DNA of 21,924 nt from Prevotellaceae bacterium (lineage in GTDB: Bacteria; Bacteroidota; Bacteroidia; Bacteroidales; Paludibacteraceae), in assembly GCA_031290375.1 (NCBI GenBank), contig JAITNR010000092.1:1-21924 (forward strand), in the 5' to 3' direction. The position numbers and the translations under genes are program-made. Shown one piece after another: positions 6,859 through 15,070 of this stretch. Within the stretch, counting starts at the first letter, position 1, and each line of letters starts with the position of its first letter. Below the pieces are notes generated by a model that saw nothing but the letters and a program-made list of their open reading frames with translations, ran no database searches and was not told the DNA's origin.

Positions 6859-7929
6859 ATGGAAGGAGATATATCAGCTTATTTTTCGAGCATCCCCGAC
6901 CCACGAGTAGAGGGTCGGGGTTTACACAAGTTATCAGATATTTTATTGATAGCGGTCTGTACGTATTTGACAGGCGGGAGTGATTATCAAGACATGCATG
7001 TATTTGCTAAGGAACGGGGCAGTCAATTACCAGATTTACTACAATTACCCAATGGCGCACTCTCAGCAGATACGTTCGAAAGAGTGTTTCAACGGTTGGA
7101 AGTATCCGCTTTACAAACTTGTTTAGAGACTTATGGCAAAAAACTCAAAGGGGTTTCGCCCACCAGTAGAAGCAATAGTGGTCTATATGTACTGAATGCG
7201 TGTGTAAGTGAAAATTGTTTTTGTATCGGTCAGCAACGGGTAGAAGACAAATCCAACGAAATCACTGCCATACCCAAAGTATTGAACAGTTTGGATATTC
7301 CGATGCAGTAGTGAGCATAGATGCTATCGGCACACAAAAAGGTGTAGCAGGGCAAATTGTTGAACAAGGCGGAACATTACTTGCTTTCGGTCAAAGGGAA
7401 TCAGAAAGGGCTGCTGGAAGATGTTGAAAGCACCTTCAAAACACGCAAAGGTTTAGACCAGGAGGAAATCATAAAAAAAGACCATGGTCGCACAGAAATC
7501 CGGAAATGCAGTATTTTAGAAGCCAAAGATTTTTTGTTGGAAGAAACTGTCAGTGCATGGAAAAATGTAACGACTTTGGTCAAGATAGAAGCCAGTCGAA
7601 AAATCAAAGGGGTTAAGCATGAAGAAATACGTTACTATGTCAGTGATGAAGCAGAAGAAAAAGCTTCCTATTATAATGCCTTGGCAAAAGGACATTAGAG
7701 TATTGAAAATCAATTACATTGGCATTTAGATGTGACCTTTAAAGAAGATGCCTGTTGAGCCAGAGAAGGTAATGCGCCGGAGAATCTATCTACGATACGA
7801 AAGTTGGCTCTGCAAATTATTTCAAATGCTAAAGGCAAACATAGCTTGAAAAAAAGACAGTATAAAGCCGCCTTAGATATTGGATATATGAAAAAATTAA
7901 TCAACTTTTTATGCGGTTGCTCCGATTGA
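6859..7929 (+). pseudogene. Decayed ISAs1-family transposase
   Basis: The reading can be followed across almost a full-length ISAs1-type DDE transposase (about 356 codons). The N-terminus is FSSIPDPRVEGRG. Next come GQQRVEDKSNEITAIPKVLN, VSIDAIGTQK (catalytic Asp region), HYLLSVKGNQKGLLEDVE, ENQLHWHLDVTFKED and, near the end, REGNAPENLSTIRKLALQI. It is broken four times. One base is missing near 7300 and one extra base is present near 7373; these compensate, leaving ~73 bases out of frame. There is a TAG at 7696-7698 (probably from Trp TGG) and a TGA at 7756-7758 (probably from Arg CGA). No clear terminal inverted repeats were found, so the element borders are not given. Confidence 0.88.
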
Positions 7930-7960
7930 ATTTAGTTTTCAACAATTACTAAAAAAATTG

Positions 7961-7968
7961 TACTTTTG
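7961..7968 (+). promoter_or_regulatory. -7 element (TACTTTTG) of the proline dehydrogenase operon
   Basis: TACTTTTG fits TAnnTTTG and lies 91 bases before the ATG at 8059. A 7-bp stem-loop, GTATCTCATTTGGGATAC (7976-7993, one G-T pair), sits at the predicted start of the transcript. Confidence 0.45.
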
Positions 7969-8058
7969 TAATTTGGTATCTCATTTGGGATACACAAGCA
8001 GGGTTAACATATAAATCATTAATATACAACATTTTGCATTATTAAAAAATAAAAAGAT

Positions 8059-9228
8059 ATGATAGATTTTAAAGACACTGAAATTGCTTTTCGTTCAAAA
8101 AGCGATGCAGATTTAAGGCGGGCAAAAATACTCTTTGAGTGTATGAGACGTGGTTGGCTCGTAAGTTGTGGAAAATATGCTGCGGGGTTTGCCTCTGCAA
8201 TCCGTTTTCCGATAGCGTGGGCAGTTAAACCCACGATTTACAGGCACTTTGTAGGAGGCGAAAACCTCGAAGAGTGCATTCCTGTTGCCGAAGCCCTCAA
8301 AGATTCGGGAGTCTATTCCATTTTTGACAATTCGGTTGAGGGTGGCGGTACGGAAGAAGCAATTATGGCTAATTTTGACGAGGCAATTCGCTCTATTAAG
8401 TTCACACGGGAGCGTGATAATGTTGCCTACGCCGTGTTTAAACCAACTGCGCTCGCTCCTGCCGAACTGCTCGAAAAGGCTTCGTCAGGCAAAAAATTGA
8501 CTGACGCGGAAAAAGATGTTTATGATAAATTTGTTTATCGTTTTACAGAACTTTGTCGTCAGGCTTACGAAATGGACATCAGAATTTTGGTTGACGCCGA
8601 AAGTTATTGCTATCAGAATGAAATAGACAGGCTTACCGAAGAGATGATGCGCAGATACAACAAACATCGTGCGATAGTTTTTACCACTTTACAGATGTAC
8701 CGCCACGACAGAATGCCATATTTGGAATATCTTTACGAAGATGCAAAAAAGAGTGACTATATCGTTGGGATGAAGTTTGTACGTGGTGCATATATGGAAA
8801 AGGAGCGTGCCAGAGCGAAGAAAATGGGTTACCCCGACCCAATTTGCCCCGACAAGCAGGCTACTGACGACAACTACGACAACGGACTGCACTACACCAT
8901 AGAACATATCGACAGGTTTGAGGTTTTTTCGGGCACACACAACGAAAAGAGCAATCTTTCACTTGCAGAACTGCTTGACAGCCACAATATTGCAAAAGAC
9001 GACAAACGAATTTTCTTTGCCCAACTCTATGGAATGAGCGACAATCTTTCCTACAATCTTTCCAATGCAGGATATAACGTGGCAAAATATGTGCCGTATG
9101 CGCCTGTTAGAGATGTTGTGCCGTACCTTATCCGCCGTGCCGAAGAAAACACCGCAATCAAAGGACAGACCTCGCGTGAATTGGCTTTGATTAACGAGGA
9201 GATGCAACGCCGAAAAGGGCTCAAATAG
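8059..9228 (+). CDS. Proline dehydrogenase (FAD-dependent)
   Basis: 389 residues, a monofunctional proline dehydrogenase of the PutA/PRODH fold that oxidises proline to pyrroline-5-carboxylate and passes electrons to the quinone pool. Recognisable parts are DNSVEGGGTEEA (about 92-103), VFKPTAL, RILVDAESYCYQ, the FVRGAYMEKERARAK segment, and the hallmark YVPYAPVRDVVPYLIRRAEE near 344-363, which forms the proline-binding site. No P5C dehydrogenase domain is attached and none is adjacent. The ATG at 8059 gives a normal N-terminus; there is no signal peptide, so it is cytoplasmic and probably membrane-associated. The two nucleotidase-half genes follow after 18 bases, making a likely three-gene operon. 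Confidence 0.93.
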   Translation: MIDFKDTEIAFRSKSDADLRRAKILFECMRRGWLVSCGKYAAGFASAIRFPIAWAVKPTIYRHFVGGENLEECIPVAEALKDSGVYSIFDNSVEGGGTEEAIMANFDEAIRSIKFTRERDNVAYAVFKPTALAPAELLEKASSGKKLTDAEKDVYDKFVYRFTELCRQAYEMDIRILVDAESYCYQNEIDRLTEEMMRRYNKHRAIVFTTLQMYRHDRMPYLEYLYEDAKKSDYIVGMKFVRGAYMEKERARAKKMGYPDPICPDKQATDDNYDNGLHYTIEHIDRFEVFSGTHNEKSNLSLAELLDSHNIAKDDKRIFFAQLYGMSDNLSYNLSNAGYNVAKYVPYAPVRDVVPYLIRRAEENTAIKGQTSRELALINEEMQRRKGLK

Positions 9229-9246
9229 TCAATAAATTTTAAATTT

Positions 9247-10005
9247 ATGTTTAAAAAAATAATTTTCTCAATCTGTACAGTTTTGGTTTTGTTCGGTTGC
9301 GAACCACAAAAAACGCCGACAATAGTTGCTTCCAAACTTGTTGATGTGGTTGTAAGCGAAAAGTCCAAAACCAACTCAATGAATGCTTGGATTAAGCCAT
9401 ACAAAACCGCCTTGGACAAGATAATGGGTGTTCACATCGGGGTTTCGTCAATGGAGATGAGTGCAGGGTTGCCTGAGTCGCTTTTGGGAACTTTTGTTAC
9501 TTCAGTAATGGCTGACTACGCCAATAATCACGGCAAAAAATTCGATTGCGTCATCACCAATATAGGCGGCTTGCGGGAAAACCTTCCGAAAGGACAGCTT
9601 ACTGTAAATGAAGTCTATAAAATGTTTCCGTTTGACAATGAGTTAATTATCCTCACTCTTTCGGGCAATAATATGGAAGAACTTTGTCAAATCATCGCAT
9701 CCAAGGGTGGCGAAATAACTTCGGGCATTGAAATGAAGATAGTCAGTTCTCAAAACAAAAAAATCGGAGAAAATATTAAAATTGGTGGTAAAGAAATAAA
9801 TAAAAACCGTAATTACAAGGTTTTAACTACCGACTACCTCTCTTTCGGCAACGATTTGATGTTTCCTATGGCTGATTATTCAGAAATATACACTTTTGGT
9901 CAGCCTCTAAGAGAGATTATCATTGATTTTATCAAGAATAAACACAAAAAAGGCAAAGAAATTTCAGCATCATTAAAAAATCAGGTTTATGTGGAAAAAA
10001 TGTAG
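9247..10005 (+). CDS. 5'-nucleotidase C-terminal domain lipoprotein
   Basis: 252 residues. A lipoprotein signal (MFKKIIFSIC, then VLVLFGC with Cys18) is followed by a domain matching the C-terminal substrate-binding half of UshA-type 5'-nucleotidases. Evidence includes AGLPESLLGTFVTSVMADY, TNIGGLRENLPKG (GGLR 107-110), VNEVYKMFPFDNEL (124-131), the LSGNNMEEL stretch and FGNDLMFPMADYSE. The metal-binding half is missing here and is encoded by the next gene, which overlaps by 17 bases. The two lipoproteins probably form one enzyme at the periplasmic face of a membrane, hydrolysing nucleotides. The split into separate polypeptides, C-half first, is the notable point. Confidence 0.88.
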   Translation: MFKKIIFSICTVLVLFGCEPQKTPTIVASKLVDVVVSEKSKTNSMNAWIKPYKTALDKIMGVHIGVSSMEMSAGLPESLLGTFVTSVMADYANNHGKKFDCVITNIGGLRENLPKGQLTVNEVYKMFPFDNELIILTLSGNNMEELCQIIASKGGEITSGIEMKIVSSQNKKIGENIKIGGKEINKNRNYKVLTTDYLSFGNDLMFPMADYSEIYTFGQPLREIIIDFIKNKHKKGKEISASLKNQVYVEKM

Positions 10006-10792
10006 TTTTTTAGTTATAACAGTCTTGTTGTTAATGGGTTGCAACATTCCTCCCAAGCAACAGTTGTTGATTTTATGTACCAACGACTCGCACTCTCAGG
10101 TTGAGCCAAATGGCGATTTTGGAGGATTTGCCGCTCGTGTCGAACTTGTTGATTCTATGCGAACAATCTATCCGTTGAGCCTGTTGTTTGACGCCGGCGA
10201 TATGGTGCAGGGAACGCCGTATTTCAACTTCTATCACGGCAGAGTTGAGGTCGAAGCATACAACCGATTGGGTTATGATGCAGTAACGCTTGGCAATCAC
10301 GAATTTGATATGGGCTTGGACACACTGGCAATGTGGTTGAGGTTAGCCTCGTTTTCTGTTGTCAGTTGCAATTATGACGTGAAAGGCACTCCACTCGATA
10401 CCATTGTAAAGCCTTATGCAATTTTCAATAAAGGAGGCTTAAAGATAGCTGTAATTGGCTTCGGAGTATCGCCCCGAAGCCTGATTTTGCCCTCAAATTT
10501 CGAGCCGATAAAATACCTTGACCCTGTCGAAAGAGGCAATTTTTATGCCGATTCGTTGAGAAATGCAGGGTGCAATTTTATAGTTGCCCTGTCGCACCTA
10601 GGATACTATTCAAACAACGTTGGCGACTCAATGCTGGCTGTGCAAAGTCGAAACATCGACTTGATTCTCGGCGGACACACGCACGAAGTAGAAATAGACA
10701 CCGTTCTGAACAACCTCGACAACAAACCCGTAAAAGTGATGCAGACACACAAGGCAGGACTCAAAATGGATAAAGTGGTAGTGGAATATTAG
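9989..10792 (+). CDS. 5'-nucleotidase metallophosphatase-domain lipoprotein
   Basis: 267 residues. The signal MWKKCSFLVITVLLLMGC has its lipid-attachment Cys at 18. The calcineurin-like metallophosphatase domain keeps every expected metal-site motif: TNDSHS (Asp33, His35), DAGD (Asp71), GNHEFD (102-107), SHLG (His203) and GGHTHE (His230, His232). That is the catalytic half of a UshA-type 5'-nucleotidase/2',3'-cyclic phosphodiesterase. The substrate-binding half is the upstream overlapping gene. The start at 9989 is in the last codons of that gene; the 17-base overlap indicates translational coupling and equal dosage. Exact substrate unknown. Confidence 0.9.
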   Translation: MWKKCSFLVITVLLLMGCNIPPKQQLLILCTNDSHSQVEPNGDFGGFAARVELVDSMRTIYPLSLLFDAGDMVQGTPYFNFYHGRVEVEAYNRLGYDAVTLGNHEFDMGLDTLAMWLRLASFSVVSCNYDVKGTPLDTIVKPYAIFNKGGLKIAVIGFGVSPRSLILPSNFEPIKYLDPVERGNFYADSLRNAGCNFIVALSHLGYYSNNVGDSMLAVQSRNIDLILGGHTHEVEIDTVLNNLDNKPVKVMQTHKAGLKMDKVVVEY

Positions 10793-11101
10793 AACCAATA
10801 ATCAAAACAAAAAACAGCTAAGTGAATGACGCATAGCGAACAGTGAATAATAACATACATTGAAATGGGGAACTTCAAAGTTTTCTGCGATGTGTTTTTT
10901 TTTGGACTTCGGGTTCGCATCGGATAAATTTAATTGTTTATAGACAAAAACAATGAGTTTGTACGTAAAAATGTTGTAACTTTGCAAAAGTTTTAAGTGG
11001 CGGAGCAAAAACCAAATTTGTTTGGGTTAGCCGAACTACAAAAAACAAGCAGATTTATTAAAAATTAGAATTGATTATTAACTTTTAAACAAATAGAGAT
11101 T
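10793..11101 (+). other. Non-coding region upstream of the BFD-like gene
   Basis: 309 bases without a credible ORF. It holds a short AT-rich stretch with AGTGAATGACGCATAGCG-like sequence (about 10822-10847), a T9 run near 10897 followed by a possible weak stem (CGATGTG with CGCATCG, one wobble), and a TAACTTTG -7 element at 10977-10984. The remaining leader (~110 bases) is AT-rich, with no riboswitch or operator I can recognise. Confidence 0.6.
10977..10984 (+). promoter_or_regulatory. -7 element (TAACTTTG) of the BFD-like gene
   Basis: Exact TAnnTTTG match. A TTTG at 10958-10961 could be the -33 element, but its 15-base spacing is shorter than usual. It predicts a leader of about 110 bases. 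Confidence 0.5.
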
Positions 11102-11278
11102 ATGGATAGAAACGAAACAGTTTGCAACTGTATGGGCGTAACGCGCGGGGAGATAGAATATGCTGTCAAGGCTGGCGGACTCACAACGGTTGACCAGGTA
11201 GGCGAGGCAACTACAGCCGGTACGGGTTGCGGAGGTTGTCAGGAAATCATTCAGGAAATCCTTGACGAGATTAACTAA
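11102..11278 (+). CDS. BFD-like [2Fe-2S]-binding small protein
   Basis: 58 residues from the ATG at 11102. The four cysteines are arranged as CNC (8,10) and CGGC (43,46), with MGVTRGEIEYAVKAGG, LTTVDQVGEATTAGTGCGGC and EIIQEIL between and after. This is the bacterioferritin-associated-ferredoxin (Fer2_BFD) fold, which binds one [2Fe-2S] cluster. The same module occurs as a free protein and as a domain of NirB, NifU and molybdopterin oxidoreductases, so a role in iron release or electron transfer is possible but unproven. No bacterioferritin gene is adjacent. It is a single-gene transcript by appearance, with its own -7 element upstream and a perfect 13-bp terminator directly after the stop. 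Confidence 0.88.
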   Translation: MDRNETVCNCMGVTRGEIEYAVKAGGLTTVDQVGEATTAGTGCGGCQEIIQEILDEIN

Positions 11279-11280
11279 AA

Positions 11281-11314
11281 AAAAACTTTCTGAGCAAATT
11301 CAGAAAGTTTTTTT
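11281..11314. terminator. Bidirectional intrinsic terminator between BFD-like gene and GSCFA gene
   Basis: AAAAACTTTCTGA (11281-11293), loop GCAAAT, TCAGAAAGTTTTT (11300-11312): a perfect 13-bp stem with a T-tract on both strands. It begins 2 bases after the BFD-like stop and lies just past the end of the convergent GSCFA gene (11340), so it can serve both. Confidence 0.9.
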
Positions 11315-11339
11315 GTCTGTTCGGATTCGTAATCGAATT

Positions 11340-12212
11340 TCAATTATCAGTTAAAAAGGGTCGATGTGCGAGCATTTTGTTCTGTTTTTCTATTTGGGGT
11401 AACAGAGCTTTGGTTTCATCCGTGAAACAGGCATCAGCAAAGCGTTGCCAAATAATTTTTTGAGCAAAATCCGAAGGATGAAGCATATCTTCAGCATAAA
11501 AGCGATAATCTCTAAGTTCGTCAAGCACTATTTCATAGGCAGGGAAATAGTGTACTTGCTCAAATATCTTGACAAGTTCCTCTACGGCAAGCAATAAAGT
11601 GGCTTTGTTGGTGGAATTGTCAAAAGCCCCGTCTCTAAAATACCTCACAGGACTAACCGACAGAATTATATTCAAATTAGGGTTTTGTTTGAAAAGTGTC
11701 TCAAACAGATTTTTATAAACAAGCACAATCTCACTGATTGTTAGTCGCTTACGTTCAAATTTATTTTCGGGTAATTTGTGGCAGTTAGCAACAATCTGTC
11801 CGTTATACAAATAGACCCACGAAGAACCAAATGTAATTATCAGAACATCAGTTTCTTTTAAATTAGTTGAGGCTACGGTAAATCTTGCATTAATTTTTTC
11901 GAGAGTCTTTTTTATTGAAGGGGACGAAAATTCGCCGTGATGAAAAATACTGTGCCACAATCCGTCATGCTCAAAAACTTCCTCTTCGGCAAACTCTCTG
12001 CCCCACAGCAACCTTTGCAGCGAATTGGCTATGGAAAGCGGATTAAAAAGTATTCCGAACGGATTTACATCGCCTGAAAATCTGTTGTCCAACAGCCTGT
12101 TACCAATATTCACGGCAAAGCAGGAACCAAGCAGCAAAAACCTGCTTTCGTGACTTATAATCGCAGTTTTGTCGATTTTTACCTCAGTCTGAAGTTTAAA
12201 TTTTGCCGACAT
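11340..12212 (-). CDS. GSCFA-family protein (SGNH-hydrolase-like)
   Basis: 290 residues with the family-naming motif GSCFA at 29-33 (FLLLGSCFAVNIGNRLLDNR), followed by NPFGILFNPLSIA, DVLIITFGSSWVYLY, ILSVSPVRYFRDGA, and near the C-terminus FYAEDMLHPSDFAQKIIW. The Ser in the first motif and the D..HP at the end are placed like the Ser and Asp/His of SGNH (GDSL) hydrolases, so an esterase or acetylhydrolase on a glycan is plausible, but no substrate is known to me. No signal peptide is seen, so it is probably cytoplasmic. It follows the DUF4249 gene on the same strand by 41 bases and may be cotranscribed. Confidence 0.88.
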   Translation of the reverse strand: MSAKFKLQTEVKIDKTAIISHESRFLLLGSCFAVNIGNRLLDNRFSGDVNPFGILFNPLSIANSLQRLLWGREFAEEEVFEHDGLWHSIFHHGEFSSPSIKKTLEKINARFTVASTNLKETDVLIITFGSSWVYLYNGQIVANCHKLPENKFERKRLTISEIVLVYKNLFETLFKQNPNLNIILSVSPVRYFRDGAFDNSTNKATLLLAVEELVKIFEQVHYFPAYEIVLDELRDYRFYAEDMLHPSDFAQKIIWQRFADACFTDETKALLPQIEKQNKMLAHRPFLTDN

Positions 12213-12253
12213 ATTTCAATCACTTAATTATTAGGATTTACTTTGATTTTTAA

Positions 12254-13105
12254 TTAAAATTTAAAATCAATATTGGAAATGGTGATTAAATCCCGTCCTT
12301 TGCTGTATGCAGCAAAGAATCCTGACACTTTGATGTTGGCATTCAGGCATTTGATGTTGGTAACCACCTCAGCTGGCGGAGCACTGAATATAGGCGTTGA
12401 AACACTTGTTTCTTGCGATACCTCAGAGAGAAAATTTGCATATTCCAAATTCAGATTATCAACTCTGAAATTAACCGTATCGCCTTTGTGGATGCCGCCT
12501 TCGGCGAAATATGGCATTGGATAGGCATTACCAATAGTGCTGATATAGGCATCCGACAAAATCATGAAATAGTCGAAAAGTCCCTGTTCCTCGTTGTTTT
12601 TGCCGGTATAAATGCAAAAATGGTTCTCGGTTTCGTAATAGACCTGTCCGTACAGGAAAAGGATAGGCACCTTATCAAGTACTATTGGCGAAAGCTTTAT
12701 CGAATCCACCCTCGGACCTTTGGGCATAAGAGACGATGCCTGATAATGTTCTGCAACTCCGTCATTATCAAAGTCCAACTGCACATCTAACGTATAGGTT
12801 TTACCCGCAGCCGCCGAAAGTGAATCTGTGAAATAACTGCCCGGAACAGTATCGTCCTGAGCGAGCGTAAAGACTTCATTGTCAACGGAGATGGTAACAA
12901 TAGCATCGGTAACTGGCGGAGGTGCTTCGTTTGAGAAGTAGTTTGTCGATTTGGTGATTCTTATACAATGACGGGTGTAATCTTCATTGATTGTGCCGAA
13001 AATAACCAAACGGGGTTCTGCTCCTTTGGTGTTGATGTATATGGGTGAGGTGCAGGAAAACAGCCCCAAGCAAAATGGTAGTGCAACAAAAAATATTTTT
13101 CTCAT
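12254..13105 (-). CDS. DUF4249-family lipoprotein
   Basis: 283 residues with a lipoprotein signal (MRKIFFVALPFCLGLFSC, Cys18). The body is beta-rich, with features of DUF4249 proteins: LVIFGTINEDYTRHCIRITKS, then VTDAIVTISVDNE, DDTVPGSYFTDS, AAAGKTYTLDVQ and SLMPKGPRVDSIKL. The function is unknown. In Bacteroidota, DUF4249 genes often follow a TonB-dependent receptor, which is absent here; the neighbours are an aminopeptidase P upstream and a GSCFA protein downstream. It should sit in the outer membrane or on the periplasmic side. It has its own TAACTTTG element in the 78-base gap after pepP. Confidence 0.82.
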   Translation of the reverse strand: MRKIFFVALPFCLGLFSCTSPIYINTKGAEPRLVIFGTINEDYTRHCIRITKSTNYFSNEAPPPVTDAIVTISVDNEVFTLAQDDTVPGSYFTDSLSAAAGKTYTLDVQLDFDNDGVAEHYQASSLMPKGPRVDSIKLSPIVLDKVPILFLYGQVYYETENHFCIYTGKNNEEQGLFDYFMILSDAYISTIGNAYPMPYFAEGGIHKGDTVNFRVDNLNLEYANFLSEVSQETSVSTPIFSAPPAEVVTNIKCLNANIKVSGFFAAYSKGRDLITISNIDFKF

Positions 13106-13123
13106 TCTTATTCAAATTTTCTG

Positions 13124-13131
13124 CAAAGTTA
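13124..13131 (-). promoter_or_regulatory. -7 element (TAACTTTG) of the DUF4249-GSCFA pair
   Basis: The plus strand reads CAAAGTTA in the 78-base gap between the pepP stop and the DUF4249 start, 19 bases before the ATG. It implies that the pair can be transcribed independently of pepP. Confidence 0.6.
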
Positions 13132-13183
13132 CACTTTTTTTGTTTAATGTGTGTAAGTCAATTAAAAGGCAGCCACTATCACG

Positions 13184-14953
13184 TTATAATTGCCTGCATT
13201 TGCTTTTCAGCCAATTTTTTTCCGCTTTGTTTAGAAAAGGGGAAAGCCTTTTATAAACAGTTGAGTGGTAGTTGTTCAACCATTTCTTTTCTTCTTTAGT
13301 AAATAGTTTGTTTGCTATCAATTTTTTATCGAACGGAAAAAGCGTTAGCGTTTCAAAGTTGTAGAATGTGCCGAAACTGTTGTTTTTTATTCTCTTTACT
13401 TCATTCACCAGAATAAGATTTTCGCATCTGATACCCCATTTGCCTGCTCTGTAAATGCCCGGTTCGTTGCTGATAACCATTCCGGGCAGTAGTGGAGTGG
13501 GATTTTCGTTCATTCTAATGCTTTGGGGACCTTCGTGTACGCAAAGGAAATGTCCAACACCGTGTCCTGTGCCGTGTCCGAAATTTTGGAGGTTCTGCCA
13601 CAAAAACTGCCGTGCCAGAACGTCCAGTTGCGTACCTCGCGTACCGCAGGGAAACGTTGCCCTTGACAATGCTATATGCCCTTTGAGTACGTTTGCAAAG
13701 TCTGTTTTCTCCTGTCTGGAGACTCTGCCTAACGCAACGGTGCGTGTTATATCCGTTGTGCCGTCAAGATACTGCCCGCCTGAGTCAAGCAAAAACAACC
13801 CCTTTGGTTGCAACTTTACATCGCTCTCTTTGGTTGGCTCATAATGGACAATTGCTCCGTGTTGGGCATAGGCAGCAATGGTTTCAAAACTTTCCGATAC
13901 AAAACCTTTCTGTTCGGAGCGGAACCTGTGCAGCATTTCTGATGTTTTAAGTTCGGTTACTTCTCCATTTGGAACTGATTTTTCAAGCCATCGGAAAAAC
14001 TTAACCAATGCAACACCGTCATTAACCATCGCCTTTCTAAAGCCGCTTATTTCGATTTTGTTTTTAATGGATTTTGCCCTGATAATCGGAGAAATACAAT
14101 TTTTTATTGTACAACTCTTTGAAACAGAATTGAATATGGCGTAATTAACTGCGTTAAAATCAAGCCCTACAACACATTCTTTCATATTCTTCATATTTTC
14201 AAAAATGGAACCGTAAGGCAGGAGTGTAACTCTTTTTTTATGCAGGCTTGTCTTTAATTCATTGTCGAACTTATTTTCATCTGCAAACAGATAAACATCT
14301 GATTTATTGATCATTGCATAAGAAATAACCACAGGATTATACTCTACATCGTTGCCCCTGATGTTCATTAGCCACGCAATTTGGTCAAGTGCCGATAACA
14401 CAAGTGTATCTATCTGTAAATCAGACATCTCTTTTCTTAGATTTTCGATTTTATCCCCTGCACTCAATCCCGAAAAGGTAAAATCCAAAACTTTACCTTG
14501 TGGCAATTTCGGGCGATTTTGCCATATTGGTGCAATCAAATCTTCCTGAGTGTTTAGTTTTATGCCTTTCTCATTAAGTTGTTTTTCTATTTTTTCTATT
14601 TCATTGATGGAAAACAACGTGGCATTAACCGACACAATATCATCCTGTGTCAATTCTGAGCAAAGCCAATCGACAATATTTGGCGTGTCTTCCAAGCCAT
14701 CTTTGAAAAGGCGTATATCCATTTGCAGTTGTTCTTTTGCCTGCAAAAAATACCTTGAGTCTGTCCACAAGCCTGCTTTGTTCAGTGTAATAGCCAAAGT
14801 TCCGGCAGAACCACTAAATTCTGACAGCCATTGTCTTGCCTGCCAATGAGGTGCCACATATTCACTATTGTGCGGGTCGGTACTTGGCACAATCACCGCA
14901 GCAAGTCCCTTTTGCAGCATCAGGGTGCGTATACTGTTAAGATTTTCGTTCAT
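13184..14953 (-). CDS. Aminopeptidase P family (Xaa-Pro aminopeptidase), long form
   Basis: 589 residues with two creatinase-like N-terminal domains (about 1-140 and 150-300) and a C-terminal pita-bread metallopeptidase domain. All dinuclear-metal ligands can be placed: Asp390 and Asp401 (LLDSGGQYLDGTTDITRT), His464 (FGHGTGHGVGHFL), Glu497 (ISNEPGIY) and Glu511 (IRCENLI). The accessory histidines 460 and 473 are also present. It removes an N-terminal residue from peptides with proline in position 2; no signal peptide, so cytoplasmic. The long, three-domain form is the one typical of Bacteroidota and of eukaryotic cytosolic enzymes. It lies between the surface-protein gene upstream and DUF4249 downstream on the same strand. 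I found no clear promoter of its own. Confidence 0.95.
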   Translation of the reverse strand: MNENLNSIRTLMLQKGLAAVIVPSTDPHNSEYVAPHWQARQWLSEFSGSAGTLAITLNKAGLWTDSRYFLQAKEQLQMDIRLFKDGLEDTPNIVDWLCSELTQDDIVSVNATLFSINEIEKIEKQLNEKGIKLNTQEDLIAPIWQNRPKLPQGKVLDFTFSGLSAGDKIENLRKEMSDLQIDTLVLSALDQIAWLMNIRGNDVEYNPVVISYAMINKSDVYLFADENKFDNELKTSLHKKRVTLLPYGSIFENMKNMKECVVGLDFNAVNYAIFNSVSKSCTIKNCISPIIRAKSIKNKIEISGFRKAMVNDGVALVKFFRWLEKSVPNGEVTELKTSEMLHRFRSEQKGFVSESFETIAAYAQHGAIVHYEPTKESDVKLQPKGLFLLDSGGQYLDGTTDITRTVALGRVSRQEKTDFANVLKGHIALSRATFPCGTRGTQLDVLARQFLWQNLQNFGHGTGHGVGHFLCVHEGPQSIRMNENPTPLLPGMVISNEPGIYRAGKWGIRCENLILVNEVKRIKNNSFGTFYNFETLTLFPFDKKLIANKLFTKEEKKWLNNYHSTVYKRLSPFLNKAEKNWLKSKCRQL

Positions 14954-14974
14954 AAAAATTATATTTTTTAATTA

Positions 14975-15010
14975 AAAAACAGCATTTTCCATCATGAAAA
15001 CACTGTTTTT
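14975..15010 (-). terminator. Terminator hairpin after the 848-residue surface protein gene
   Basis: AAAAACAG..TTTTC (14975-14989) pairs with GAAAA..CTGTTTTT (14996-15010), leaving two central mismatches. On the minus strand the hairpin ends in a T-tract, as needed to stop transcription of the upstream surface-protein gene about 60 bases past its stop. It is only ~20 bases before the pepP start. Confidence 0.6.
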
Positions 15011-15070
15011 CCTATTTTGTTACTTGTTACTGTTTTTCAGGCTGTCGGATTTGTAATTACTACAGAAACC

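Noticed and set aside
10905..10921. tRNA-like T-loop (GGTTCGCATC)
   Set aside because: No acceptor stem, anticodon arm or CCA-compatible end around it; chance similarity.
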